This document shows, piece after piece, positions 8,533 to 18,900 of a stretch of DNA of 64,000 bases. The DNA lies in the NCBI RefSeq assembly GCF_024345415.1, contig NZ_JAGQBB010000003.1:98990-162989 (forward strand). Direction: 5' to 3'. This stretch comes from Synechococcus sp. Tobar12-5m-g. Its GTDB lineage: Bacteria > Cyanobacteriota > Cyanobacteriia > PCC-6307 > Cyanobiaceae. Below the pieces are notes generated by a model, which was given only the letters and a program-made list of their open reading frames with translations, was not told the DNA's origin and searched no databases. Numbering within the stretch: the first letter of the stretch is position 1; every line of letters begins with the position of its first letter. The translations under genes were made by a program, and so were the position numbers.

Positions 8533-10851
8533 TCAGTGCAGGGTTGAGGCCAGGAGGGAGATCTGCTGCTGGCAGCGGTAAATCTGCCCGGCAAAGGCTT
8601 GCAGAGCCGTCTTGGTGCTTCCGAAGGCGAGACTGTAGGAGGAGGCAAGTTGATCCCGCTGGGTGATCAGCAACTGATCGAGGTTGTTGATGAATGGGTC
8701 TTTCTGATCCTTGATGGATCGTAGAAGCTGTTTGCAGAGCTTCTCCTGGGCTTCTTTTCGGCGGTCCTCCATGCCTGGAAAGAAACTTTCAAACCAATCT
8801 TGCATCCAGCCTGTAATGGGGCCAACAATCCAACGCAATGGAGCAAAAGCTATCCCCACTCCCACGACAAGAATCTTGAGGACAATCCTGATGTTTTGTC
8901 GCAACGACTCTTCGTAGCCAATATCAATCATGTCATCGAGACTGTGGCTTAGTCGGATGGTCTGCATCTGAAACTTAAGCCGCTCCTGGATGTCGTCTTG
9001 GAGTTGTTGCAGACGGGCGACGATCTGAATCTTGAGTTCGGCCACGAGGGCATTCGCTTGTGTAGTGAGCTTGGCCTTTTCAATCTCCTGCTTCCAGAGA
9101 CGCTCCAGCTCCTGACCATTCTTCTTGAGATGGGTCTTGCTGAATCGCTGGGCCTGGAGTTCAAGCGGGGTGAACAGCGCGCTGCCCTTGCTGGCGGCGA
9201 GTCGGCGTGTGTCTTCAAAGATGTCAACCACACATTTACGCGCACTCACTTCTGCGTCCGCGAGGACCCTGGCCTGCTCCGACAGTCGCTGGTGCAGGGC
9301 CTTCAGCTCTGCGCTGATCATTTCGAGCTCCAATTGCGGGTTCTTGCGCAACGTGTCGCGCCGCAGAGCAGGGGCCTTAGCGGTGATCAACTCATCGAGC
9401 GCTTCGAGGAAATGATCGATTCGGCTGAGCTGACGCCACTGCTCCGCTTCCGAAGGATTTTGGTTCTGGCTTGCATGCAACGCGGCAACAGCATGGATCG
9501 GAATGATGGGGACGGCCAGGCTGCCGTTCTCCCCAATGGCCCTGGTGAGAAGTTCCCGAATGGTGATGATGTTGCCGACAATCGACTGCTCTCCCTCCAT
9601 GGAAAACATTGGCTCAAGTCGCCTGCGCAGGTCAACAATCCCCTCCTTTGCTTTCGCCTTTACGTTAAGAAGGATTAGAAAGGCTATGCCACGAGCATGC
9701 AGCTTTTTTATCAGCTCAGGTTCGCAGGGCATGGTGGAGATGTTGTCGGTAACAATACAGACGAAATCGGTTTCAGGGAAGATGCTGCGGGCCACAGCAC
9801 TGTCGCGAATTTCCGCCTGTTCAAACGAGGCCCCTTGGCCACCGGCTGCGCCGATGCCGGGGGTATCGATCAACCGCATCCCGAAGAAGTCATAGGCGCG
9901 GTTGTAACGGGTGAACCCCTGGCCGCCATCGCCAATGGAGGCTTGATCGCGACCGGTGAGAGTCGAGATCAATGTGCTCTTCCCTCTCTTGCTACCACCA
10001 ACGGCGGCGATGCAGAAGCGTTTCAAACTGCGCTGCTTGGCCTGCAGATCGTGGTTGAGGCGAGCCAGATCGCTCGACACCAAGCGATCTAGAGTTGAGC
10101 GCTCGGTATTCAGCACCATCTGGAGCTGGCGCCGGCATTCGACAGGCAGCTCGGCAGCGATCGGGTCGGTGCTGATGGCAGCAAAGCCTGCCTGCAAGGC
10201 GATTAGCTGGGAGCTGGCGGATTCCAGCACTGCCTGGGTGTGGGGCATCAACTCCGCCGTGAGCTCATCCATGCTCTCAAGGCTCTGGTTATAGCCCTTG
10301 TGATTGAAGAGGCTGCGCCGCCTCCAGGTACGTAAGCGATGGCTCTGGCGGAGTAGGGCAGCGAGCCTGTCCACACGCTCCTGGCCCAGCTTGAGATCCA
10401 GCTGGCGCAGTGCCCTGATCCTGCGGGAGGGGGTGGGTCGGGGTTGGTTGAGCTCCTTCCTGATGCTCTGAGTCCGTTCGCGGGCGGCCGTGAGCCTTTC
10501 TTGCGTGGAGGCTCTGGTTTGCCCAAGCAATTCAGCCAGGCGTTCAATCGTGGCGATCTCCCGTGGATCGGAGTGGTCGTCGACGGTGGTGATGTCGGCC
10601 AGTAGATCGAGCAAGCCCTCTTGATCTGCAGCAGTCAACTGCCGAAGGGCCTCGACGTTCACCACGGGATCGTCGTGGGCGACCATCAGCCTCTGTTCAG
10701 CTTTGGCGAGCTCCATGCCCCTGGCCTCTCGGTAGGCTCTGAACCAGGAATGGGAGCTGAGCAGGGCGAGCTCATGGACATCCACCAGCTGATCGGCAAA
10801 GACCAGCTCGGCGATGGCCTCCAGGACGGGGTCGGGGGTGGGATCGCTCAT
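8533..10851 (-). CDS. Dynamin-like GTPase with N-terminal TerB-like domain (second of the pair, B)
   Basis: The start is the ATG at 10851, which overlaps the pglX stop as ATGA, giving 772 residues. Residues 1-115 are acidic and helical and resemble the TerB/co-chaperone-like domain (EAIAELVFADQLVDVHELAL). A coiled region leads to the GTPase domain: G1 GGSKRGKST at 285-293, G3 DTPG at 329-332, and a weak G4 (LLNVKAK near 394-400) that lacks the usual Asp. Near the C-terminus a hydrophobic stretch (ILVVGVGIAFAPLRWIVG) could be a membrane paddle. Large GTPases coupled to TerB-like domains are known from bacterial stress and defence loci. Together with GTPase A it forms an apparent heteromeric pair inserted between pglX and pglZ. 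Confidence 0.8.
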   Translation of the reverse strand: MSDPTPDPVLEAIAELVFADQLVDVHELALLSSHSWFRAYREARGMELAKAEQRLMVAHDDPVVNVEALRQLTAADQEGLLDLLADITTVDDHSDPREIATIERLAELLGQTRASTQERLTAARERTQSIRKELNQPRPTPSRRIRALRQLDLKLGQERVDRLAALLRQSHRLRTWRRRSLFNHKGYNQSLESMDELTAELMPHTQAVLESASSQLIALQAGFAAISTDPIAAELPVECRRQLQMVLNTERSTLDRLVSSDLARLNHDLQAKQRSLKRFCIAAVGGSKRGKSTLISTLTGRDQASIGDGGQGFTRYNRAYDFFGMRLIDTPGIGAAGGQGASFEQAEIRDSAVARSIFPETDFVCIVTDNISTMPCEPELIKKLHARGIAFLILLNVKAKAKEGIVDLRRRLEPMFSMEGEQSIVGNIITIRELLTRAIGENGSLAVPIIPIHAVAALHASQNQNPSEAEQWRQLSRIDHFLEALDELITAKAPALRRDTLRKNPQLELEMISAELKALHQRLSEQARVLADAEVSARKCVVDIFEDTRRLAASKGSALFTPLELQAQRFSKTHLKKNGQELERLWKQEIEKAKLTTQANALVAELKIQIVARLQQLQDDIQERLKFQMQTIRLSHSLDDMIDIGYEESLRQNIRIVLKILVVGVGIAFAPLRWIVGPITGWMQDWFESFFPGMEDRRKEAQEKLCKQLLRSIKDQKDPFINNLDQLLITQRDQLASSYSLAFGSTKTALQAFAGQIYRCQQQISLLASTLH

Positions 10852-13800
10852 GAATCCTCCTTTGCCGCCAGCCCTGGGATCGGAGCCAGCACGCCGGTGA
10901 GCTTGAGGTAGTTCACCTTCACGCCGTCGTCGAGATCGAGCGAGATGCGCTGCTGGGCCAAGGGCAGGAGGGCCTCCCGCTCCCAGTCCTGGCATTCGCG
11001 CAGCACCTTGGCGATCTTTTCGAGCTCCTTGCGCCCGGCGGTGCGCTTCTTGGCGGGGAGAGCCTCGTTGAGTTGATCCAGCTCGAGCTGGTGCTGGCGG
11101 GCCTCCAGCTTGAGCAGGAAGGGCCGCAGGTAGTTGTTGAGCACCAGGTTGAGCGTGTCCTTGGTGTAGCGGTGCAGGTAGATCAGGCAGGCGAAGCCCT
11201 TCTTGGGGCTCTGCACCAGCCAGTAGATCGGTCGCTTCTTGTAGGTCTGGAGATGATCTTTGTAGAAGTCGGTGCAGAAGTACTTGCGGATGTCCTTGCC
11301 AAGGACGGTTTCAATGAAGCGCAGGTTCTCTGCAAGGGGACTGCATGGGAAGGTTGCCACGAGGAACTCACGGCTGCGGGCCACGATGTCGTCCTCGAAC
11401 CACTCGCCATCGAGCACCGGGATGATGCCGTCCTCGTCGGGGGCGAAGGTGAGTTCGGCCAGGGGCTTCCCCACTTTCTCCAGAAACTCACGCAGGGAGT
11501 CACCGGCGTTGGCGATGATGAGGCCGGGCTGGTCGGGGGAATAGCGGCCCATCATGCAGCCGACGCCATAGGAGAGTAAGGCGGCCACATCCGTGCGGGC
11601 CTCGGCGCGGGCGAGGGTGATCTGGTCTTCGGGTACTTCGGGCTGCAACTCGCCGTCGAGGCCGTAGGCGGCGATCAAGAGCCGGTTGTTCTCAGTCTCC
11701 AGCTCCTGCATCCGGCGGATGGCGGCGGTGCTCTGCGCCTCCCAGTTCCGCCAGCTCGCCTCCAACGCCAGACCCTTCATCCCCGGCCGCAGCAAAGGCT
11801 GGTCGAGGAAGTCCCACGAGGTCTCGAAGTTGTCCCAGTCGGCGCGGGCAATTTGAACCAATTCATCAACGATAGCTTTGAGTTCTGGCCATTCAGATCG
11901 AAGGCTGAGAGGAAGGCTTTCGATTTGTTGGATTTCGATATTTAGGGTTGGGGCGAGGCCTGCCAAAATTGCTCTGGCAATTATCGTGTTACAAAATGAG
12001 AGGACTTGGATTCGGTCGTTCTCGCTGCTAGCAAATATTGAGCTGCCCGCGACATCGAAGATGAAACCCGTAGGAAATTTCTTAAAAGACGGGAAGCTAG
12101 AGCCGACTTTAGAAAATGAAACGGATTCTCGAAAGTAGAACTCTTGGTTCTTTGCCACAAAGTTTGGATTACCTTTCAAGTAGGGGTATTTACTGACTAT
12201 CGCGCTTTTGATGTCCGCTCCATCATTTCGCCAATTAACAATGTAATGTTGATTGCCCCACCATTTCCGAAACTCGCCACCTTTGTTATAGGGAAACCAG
12301 ATTTCTTGACATTCAATCGTGGCCATTTGAGAGTCTAAACCAAACCCGATATGGCTGTGAGAGACTTCGTGCCAAGAGCGCACAAACAGTGCGTTCTCCG
12401 TGGTTGCCAAGCCCTGCCTCGCGGTGAAGTTATCACCCAGTACTTTGTTGTTTGGGAATAAGTCCAATATCTTCTCAGATAGCATGAATGCAATTGGGCT
12501 ACTTGGTATTTTCGCAAAAATTGTCTGGTGCAGCCTACGAACCTCACCCGTTTCGAGTTTCGTCTTGAAGACTTGCTCCTTATCGGCGGTCTGCGGAGCA
12601 TCATTTAGATTTACGAAGACACTGCGACTGCCACGTCGAGTCCTTTCAAGGACAAAAGCGCAAGCCTGGACGACCTTGGAGTTCAATTCCGGAAAGCTAT
12701 TATAGCCGATTTGAATCAGCATGTTGATGTACTGATTTGCCAATACACTTAGACGCAATGCCTGGTAAGACGAAAGGAACATCCAGCTTTGCATTGTTAC
12801 AAGAGCTGAAAAACCTTTTGGCTGAACAAGCCGCAACCCCAGTTCGATGAACATTGCGAAAGTGTCGGATTTGGAGTCTGGAAAATGTTGTTGTCCGTAT
12901 TCTTTGAGCGCCGTCCCCATTTGCTTTCCACCCATATACGGAGGATTAGCCACCACTACGTGTTGCCGCTGGGTGAGCGCCTGGGCTTGTTCGAGCACGC
13001 GCAACAGTTTGCTGTGCGTCTCGCGCAGGAAGAGCTGGCCGCCGAGGTCCTTCGCTTCGATTGCCTCACGCACGAACTCCAGGCTCCGTCCATCCATGGC
13101 AGGCTGAATCAGCGAGCCGAAGGTCTTCGCTTCCTCGAACTGGCGGAGCAACTTGAACAGGCTCTGGTCGAAGAGTTCGCCAAGGCCGAGAGCTTCGATG
13201 TAGACGTTCAGTTCTTCCCCGTCAAACCGCACATTCTGCAGCTCAAGGATTTGGGGCCGCAGAAGCTGATCAGGCTGGAAGAAGCGCCGGGATTGTTCCC
13301 TGGCCTTGAAGACGAGAGCCAGCTCGGCGAGCTGGGCGGCGCGGGGGCAGATCTCCAGCCCGTGCAGATTGTGCCGGAGGATGAGGGCGGGGATCTCGGT
13401 GGGGGCGTAACCTTCCTCCTCGTAGATAAGGGTGAGCAGGTCGAAGGCGTAGGTGAGCATGTGCCCACTGCCGCAGGCCGGATCCAGCAGCTTGATCTCT
13501 TCCGGCTTGCTGATCCTCAGGAAATCTGTTTCCTCTTCGCCCTCGATGTAGTACGGCATCTGCTCGCGCAGCTTCGAACTGGGCCGGTTCAGCAGCCATA
13601 GGCGCCCCAGGGAATTCTCAACCAGGTAGCGCACGATCCAGTGGGGCGTGAACAGCTGGGTGACAGCGGGGATGTCTTCCGTGGGCACTGCCTTCTTGCG
13701 GGCCATCACCTCATCTTTTTTCTCGGCGATATAGAACTGATACAGCCAGCCCAGGAGCTCCACGTCGTCGCAGTCGGCGTCACTGATCGAGCGTCGGAAG

Positions 13801-14369
13801 CCCGCCGCGATCGAGCCCTCCGTGAGCAGGTCATCGGGCAGCAATAACTCGGTGGCGTCATCGAGCCCTTCGAACAGGCTGGGCAGGAGCTGGTGATAGA
13901 AGCGGCACACCGCCAGCACCAGCTCCCTGTACACCTCCCCCTGGGGGTCTGCGCCGGGAAGGGCCGTAGGGATCTGGCCATCGAGCAGTTGGTTCAGCCG
14001 TGCTTCCTGGCAGTGGCTTGTCAGCTCAGCTGGAAGGTTGGCGCTGCGCATCAGCTTCAGCAGCTCCGGCTGGGTGTCCGCCTCCGTGGCCGGCATCAGC
14101 ACCCTGGCGCCGAACGGATGCCAGCCCCGGGCATCGAGGTAGCGCAGCGCCGCCAGCCGGTTGAACCAGCTGTAGGCCACACGCTCCAGCAGCTCCTGTC
14201 GGCTGTCTTGCTCCTGCTGCCGCAGCTCGTCGATCTGCCTGGCGTAGGTGGTCAGCGTGTCCGGCGTCTGGCTGGTGAGCAGCCGATCCAGCTTGCGGCC
14301 CACCGCCTCGATCAGCTGCCGCCGCATCGCCGGGGCGAAAGTTTTGAGGCTGGCGGTGTTGAGGGGCAT
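10848..14369 (-). CDS. pglX: BREX-1 adenine-specific DNA methyltransferase PglX
   Basis: With the ATG at 14369 the product has 1173 residues, the usual size for PglX. The SAM-binding motif is DPACGSGHML at about 296-305 and the catalytic motif NPPY is at about 475-478, the signature of N6-adenine methyltransferases. The long C-terminal half carries target recognition and the region typical of the family. PglX marks host DNA at an asymmetric site so that BREX excludes only unmodified phage DNA. Upstream in-frame codons back to 14444 run into the preceding gene's end and are unlikely to be used. A stretch around 11,880-12,900 is visibly richer in A and T than the rest, consistent with a separately exchanged target-recognition region. 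Confidence 0.95.
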   Translation of the reverse strand: MPLNTASLKTFAPAMRRQLIEAVGRKLDRLLTSQTPDTLTTYARQIDELRQQEQDSRQELLERVAYSWFNRLAALRYLDARGWHPFGARVLMPATEADTQPELLKLMRSANLPAELTSHCQEARLNQLLDGQIPTALPGADPQGEVYRELVLAVCRFYHQLLPSLFEGLDDATELLLPDDLLTEGSIAAGFRRSISDADCDDVELLGWLYQFYIAEKKDEVMARKKAVPTEDIPAVTQLFTPHWIVRYLVENSLGRLWLLNRPSSKLREQMPYYIEGEEETDFLRISKPEEIKLLDPACGSGHMLTYAFDLLTLIYEEEGYAPTEIPALILRHNLHGLEICPRAAQLAELALVFKAREQSRRFFQPDQLLRPQILELQNVRFDGEELNVYIEALGLGELFDQSLFKLLRQFEEAKTFGSLIQPAMDGRSLEFVREAIEAKDLGGQLFLRETHSKLLRVLEQAQALTQRQHVVVANPPYMGGKQMGTALKEYGQQHFPDSKSDTFAMFIELGLRLVQPKGFSALVTMQSWMFLSSYQALRLSVLANQYINMLIQIGYNSFPELNSKVVQACAFVLERTRRGSRSVFVNLNDAPQTADKEQVFKTKLETGEVRRLHQTIFAKIPSSPIAFMLSEKILDLFPNNKVLGDNFTARQGLATTENALFVRSWHEVSHSHIGFGLDSQMATIECQEIWFPYNKGGEFRKWWGNQHYIVNWRNDGADIKSAIVSKYPYLKGNPNFVAKNQEFYFRESVSFSKVGSSFPSFKKFPTGFIFDVAGSSIFASSENDRIQVLSFCNTIIARAILAGLAPTLNIEIQQIESLPLSLRSEWPELKAIVDELVQIARADWDNFETSWDFLDQPLLRPGMKGLALEASWRNWEAQSTAAIRRMQELETENNRLLIAAYGLDGELQPEVPEDQITLARAEARTDVAALLSYGVGCMMGRYSPDQPGLIIANAGDSLREFLEKVGKPLAELTFAPDEDGIIPVLDGEWFEDDIVARSREFLVATFPCSPLAENLRFIETVLGKDIRKYFCTDFYKDHLQTYKKRPIYWLVQSPKKGFACLIYLHRYTKDTLNLVLNNYLRPFLLKLEARQHQLELDQLNEALPAKKRTAGRKELEKIAKVLRECQDWEREALLPLAQQRISLDLDDGVKVNYLKLTGVLAPIPGLAAKEDS

Positions 14370-14430
14370 GGGGCTGAAAACAGATAGCCAGGGGATCAGG
14401 GGGAGAAGCGCAGGAGAAGCGACTTGGGGC

Positions 14431-15909
14431 TCAAGGGCTCCCACCTGAGGGCTCAGGCAGCAGGCCTGCCGTGAGATCGACCAGCGACTCGGGCAGGTAG
14501 CCCTTCGCTTCGATCGCCAGGCGTTCCTCGGGCGTTAGCGACGGTGCAAGGGCCACCCTCTCGACCTGCCAGCCGGCGAAGCGCGGGAAGGCCTTCAAGA
14601 ACCGAGCGACATGACCGTCAAACCGACCCAGATCCGCTACTAGAGCCGTTGATGAGCGCTTGCAGCTGCCGAGCCGCAAGTGCTGATGGGTTTGATCGAG
14701 GGCCACCAGGTCGATCTCGGTGTCGCTCCGGTCCCACCAGCCCTCGATGCGGGACGTGAGAGGGAAATCCCCCAGCCCCTTGCGGCTGCGTTCCTCGTAG
14801 AGCTGGCCCACCAGCCGCTCGAGCCCATGGCCCTCGGCGGTCATCAGCCGCTGATCCGCTTGTTCCACCAGGACATTCAGAGGGCGGAAGTTGATGGCGG
14901 CCGTCGGCACGGCCAGCGCATCCAGCCAGCTGCGCAAAAAGTTGTCGCTGATCGTGTAGTGCCCCCTTCTGGCTTTGGCCTTGGCGAACACCGGCAGCCG
15001 CTTCTCCACCATTTCGTACTTCTCTTCCAGCGTCTTCAAGTAGCCCCCCACCTGGCTGCCGATCTCGGGGGCCACCGAATCGGCATGGGCCTGCAGATCG
15101 GCATGGGTGCAACCCGGGTGGCGGGCCACATACTTGAGCACCAGGTCATAGCGGCCCCGGAGTTCCCGCAGGAACCAGTTGTCGGCTTCGGTTCGCAGGG
15201 GGGAGCTGCTGCTGAAGAACATCCGCTCCAGCAGCGTTTGCCGATCGGCGGCGATCACCCCCTGCTCGAAGCAGTCGCGGTAGAACTTCGGCACCCCCTC
15301 GAACAGATTCCAGAGGAACAGCAGCCGCTCCGGTGAGGTGTCCGCATGGGCCTGCAGCAGTTCCAGCAGCGAGGCGATGTCGAGATGGCCCAGGCTGATC
15401 GTGTCGGTGAGGCGCTGGTAGAGCGGTGCGCTGCGATCTTCCAGCAGCGCCTGCATCTCCGTGTGCAGGGAGCCCAGCACGATCAGACCGCCCCTGGCCT
15501 CGGGTGTGGCGGCCAGCCGATCCACCACCGACTGGAGTTCCGAGGTGAAGGGAAACAGCGCCTTGCGGCTGAAATACTGGAATTCATCGAGCGCTACGAT
15601 CCAGCCCTCGGCGCAGAGCTCACCGATGCGCACCGCCAGCGACCGGAGGTCATGGGGCAGAGGTGCGCTTACCCCGAAGTTCTCCATGAAGTCGCGGGCC
15701 GTGCTCACCACACCGGCAGGATCGGAGTCGGGGATCTGGATGTAGAGCACCCGCTCCCGGCGTTCCGGTTTGAGCAGCTCCTGCACCAGGCGTGTCTTAC
15801 CGATGCGCCGTCGCCCGGAGATCTGCAGGAAGAACCAGCGGCCCCGCGCGAGCACCGAGGCCAGCTGCGAGCGCTCCTGATGCCTGCCGTAGAACCCCCA
15901 CTCCGTCAT
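14431..15909 (-). CDS. AAA ATPase with DUF234-like C-terminal domain, BREX-associated
   Basis: A 492-residue protein. Walker A is GRRRIGKT at 32-39 in ISGRRRIGKTRLVQELL, and Walker B lies in WIVALDEFQYF. This matches the archaeal-type ATPase family that carries a DUF234 nuclease-like tail. In the tail the DTEIDLVALD segment supplies the acidic residue of a PD-(D/E)xK fold, but the usual Glu-x-Lys appears here as GSCKRS, so the catalytic Glu is missing and nuclease activity is doubtful. It sits between brxC and pglX with gaps of 67 and 61 bp, on the same strand. It is not a standard BREX gene; a regulatory or sensing ATPase is possible. Confidence 0.8.
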   Translation of the reverse strand: MTEWGFYGRHQERSQLASVLARGRWFFLQISGRRRIGKTRLVQELLKPERRERVLYIQIPDSDPAGVVSTARDFMENFGVSAPLPHDLRSLAVRIGELCAEGWIVALDEFQYFSRKALFPFTSELQSVVDRLAATPEARGGLIVLGSLHTEMQALLEDRSAPLYQRLTDTISLGHLDIASLLELLQAHADTSPERLLFLWNLFEGVPKFYRDCFEQGVIAADRQTLLERMFFSSSSPLRTEADNWFLRELRGRYDLVLKYVARHPGCTHADLQAHADSVAPEIGSQVGGYLKTLEEKYEMVEKRLPVFAKAKARRGHYTISDNFLRSWLDALAVPTAAINFRPLNVLVEQADQRLMTAEGHGLERLVGQLYEERSRKGLGDFPLTSRIEGWWDRSDTEIDLVALDQTHQHLRLGSCKRSSTALVADLGRFDGHVARFLKAFPRFAGWQVERVALAPSLTPEERLAIEAKGYLPESLVDLTAGLLPEPSGGSP

Positions 15910-15976
15910 TCGCTCGATAACTTAATTGTTTTTATGTTAGTGGCCCTGTTCAGTGCCGCCAAGGCTTCTGGGCCGC

Positions 15977-18900
15977 TTACAGGCTGATCCGGTGGCCCGC
16001 ATCAAGCTCTGCCTGGGCCGCAACCCGCAGGGCCTCCAGCCACTGCTGCAGCTCCCCGGAGTTGGTGATCTGGCCCAGGGGAAAATCGGGTTTCAAACTC
16101 AGCGCCGTCACCACTTTGATCGGAGGTCCCGGTGCATCGGCCGGCGCGGCCAGAGCTGCCACCCGTTGCAGCAGCGCAGGTACATCCGCCTTCTGGAAGC
16201 GGTCCAGCCGCAGCTGCACCCGTGAGGGCTGCTCCGCCTTCGCCAACTCCTTCTTCACCCGATCGGTGCTGGCGAGCACCTGTTCTTGCTGCTCCGGTGC
16301 CAACTGCTGGAAATCAGCCCCAGCCTGGAGCTTGGTTTCCTGCTCGGTGATCTGGATCAGGGCCTTGGAGCGGGCGATCTGAAGCCGCTCCTCCAGCAGA
16401 CCTTCCAGCGTGGCGACGGCCCCATTGGCCTCCGGTATCAAGGAACCGCGATAGGGCGCTGGGCTGTCCATCACCCGCTCCAACGCTGCCACCTGCTCAG
16501 AGGGCAGCTCCATCAGATCGTCGCCGTGCTTGGCCAGGAAGCTCCGCACCTTGTCGTACACCAACCTCTGGTTGCCCTTCAGGAACGCCTTGATCGGCGT
16601 GAGTGTGTCCTCCAGCTGCTCCAGCAGTTCACCTGTGAACAGAGCCTGCTGGTTGAAGAGGTAGGGGTCGTCTTTAAGGCTCAGCTCCCGGACCTTGGCG
16701 GCGATCGGCGCCACACCAGCCACGAAGGGATAGCGCTCCTGCTGGCTGGCGAGGGCGTCGAGCTCGGCGGCCTCGCGGGCCAGCGCCTCGCGCAAGGCGC
16801 TGGCGGTGGTTCGGGAATCGGTGCCGCTGCTCGTTACCCCGAAAAAATCCTGGTGGAAGCGCCTGAGCGTGTTGATCGCTGCCGGATCGGGTTGCTCCTG
16901 CTTGCGCACCAGCACCAGCCCCTGGCGGCGGCTGTTGGTGAGCGCATCGATCACATCATCGGGGCCGAGGATCTCCTTCTCGCGCAGCTCCACCTTGCCC
17001 AGGCGGAACAGCCGGCCTAGGAAGGTGAGTGTGGCCCAAGGGCTCCAGCCATAGGGCCTCGCTTCAAACACCCGGATCAGATCGGCGGCGGAGGTGCGCT
17101 CCCCTTCCAGTTTCTGGCGGCGGATCACTTCGGTGAACACCTCCTGCTCCGCCTCCGAGAGCTGCAGGTCGCTGCCAGCCAGTAGGTCGTCCTGCTCCTG
17201 CACCACCTGCATCAAGGTGCCTTCGTTGTGGATCTGCTTCACCATCCGCAGCTTGGGGTAGGCCGAGCGGATCAACTCCTGATATGCCTTGGAGAAGCGG
17301 TTTTGGGGATCCCCTTCCCCCACCTCCAACCGCCTGCCGTTCACCACCAGCGGGGCCCGCCGCAGCGCCTCGCCGGCCAGGCGGGTGATCTCACTGCGGC
17401 GGGTGCTGTTCTGCCGGCCCCGCTGGGCCAGGATCTCCCTGAGCGCCTCGTCTTCGCCGCCGGAGTTCTGCTTGATGTATTTCTCAGTTTTCAGATAAGT
17501 GCGGATCAGATCCGTGAGCCGACCCTGGGGCGGCAGGATCACCATCAAATCGGCGCGTCCCATGTTCTGAGCCACCAGAACAGCCTCATTACCAAAGTTG
17601 GGATGTTCCGTGGTGATCACGTTGACGGCCACGTCCTCCAACTTGCCCTTCACCAGGTTGTCGTCGATCTTCTGGGCATAGGCATAATCCTGGTTGTTGT
17701 CTTCGAAGCGGATCTTGTTGGTGCGCAGCACATCGTTGAAGATCGTGGCCTGCAGGGATGCCATCACCTGGGAGTCTTCCACCGTGGTGATCTTGATCTC
17801 CTGCTCCACATCCTTTTCCTTGTCGGTGAGGAACTCGTAGAGCTCACCACTGCGCTGCAGGTAGCTCTGCACTTCCAGGTTGCGCAGGGCCTCCTTCACC
17901 TGCTGCTCATGGCTGCGGATGTCGAGAGCGGGCTGATCGATCAGCAGGATCGAAATGTTGCGGGGTGAGGCCTTGAACGGGGTCACCCACTTGAGCAGGA
18001 ACAGGGCCTTGAGGATGCGCAGCTCCAGCGGCGCCACCTGGCGTTCCGCCAGCACCATCGTCTGCTGCTTGTCGCCGCGGATCACATCGCGGATGCCGTC
18101 GTACAGCTGATCGAAGCTGGCGAGCTTGCCGATCGGCAGATCCATGATCGCCTTGGCCACCTCCTGGAACACCGAGAGCATCGAGCGTTCACCCACGGCC
18201 ATGTTGCGGCCCCCAAACACGTTGTGAACGGCCAGGGTCTGCAGGGCCTGCTGGAACAGGTTCAGCTGATAGGGGTGGAAGGGGTAGAGGCCACAGAAGG
18301 CCTGGCAATCAGCCCAGCCCTTGAGTTGCACGGCGCCATCACCGAAGCGGAACAGGGTCTGGAGGTTGTCCTTCTCTGCCCCATAGATCTCGATCAGCTC
18401 ATCCGGCTCCACAGGAGTCTTCTCCAGCAGCCGCCGCTGAATCACCTCCTGCACATCGGCGCTGGCCAGGGTGAGCTTGGTGCGGAAGCGGCCTTGGATC
18501 TTGCTGAGGTCATCGGCCTGGCGCACCTTCTCCTCGCCCAGGATTCCCTCCAGATCCGCCTGGGAGGTGACGAACACAGAGGCACGGCCATTGGTGGCCG
18601 TCGCCAGGCTTTCCACCACGGTCTGCAGATTGAGCAGGCGGCTGCGGTCCTGGCCGATGAACTGGCCGGCCTCGTCCACGAAGAAGTTGAGCCTGCAGCC
18701 TGGTGGTTGGCTCTCGAGGTAGTCGCTCACGCGGGCCGCCAGACCTTCGATTGAAAGGCGGTAGTCGGCTTTGGCCTCACCGATCACCTTCATCGCTTCC
18801 TCTGAACTGGTGGAGAACAGTTCGGCGTAGGCCATTGCGAAGGCGCTCTTGGTCACGGTGGCAACCGCTTCCCGGTCCTTCTCCCAGCTGCGGTCATTCA

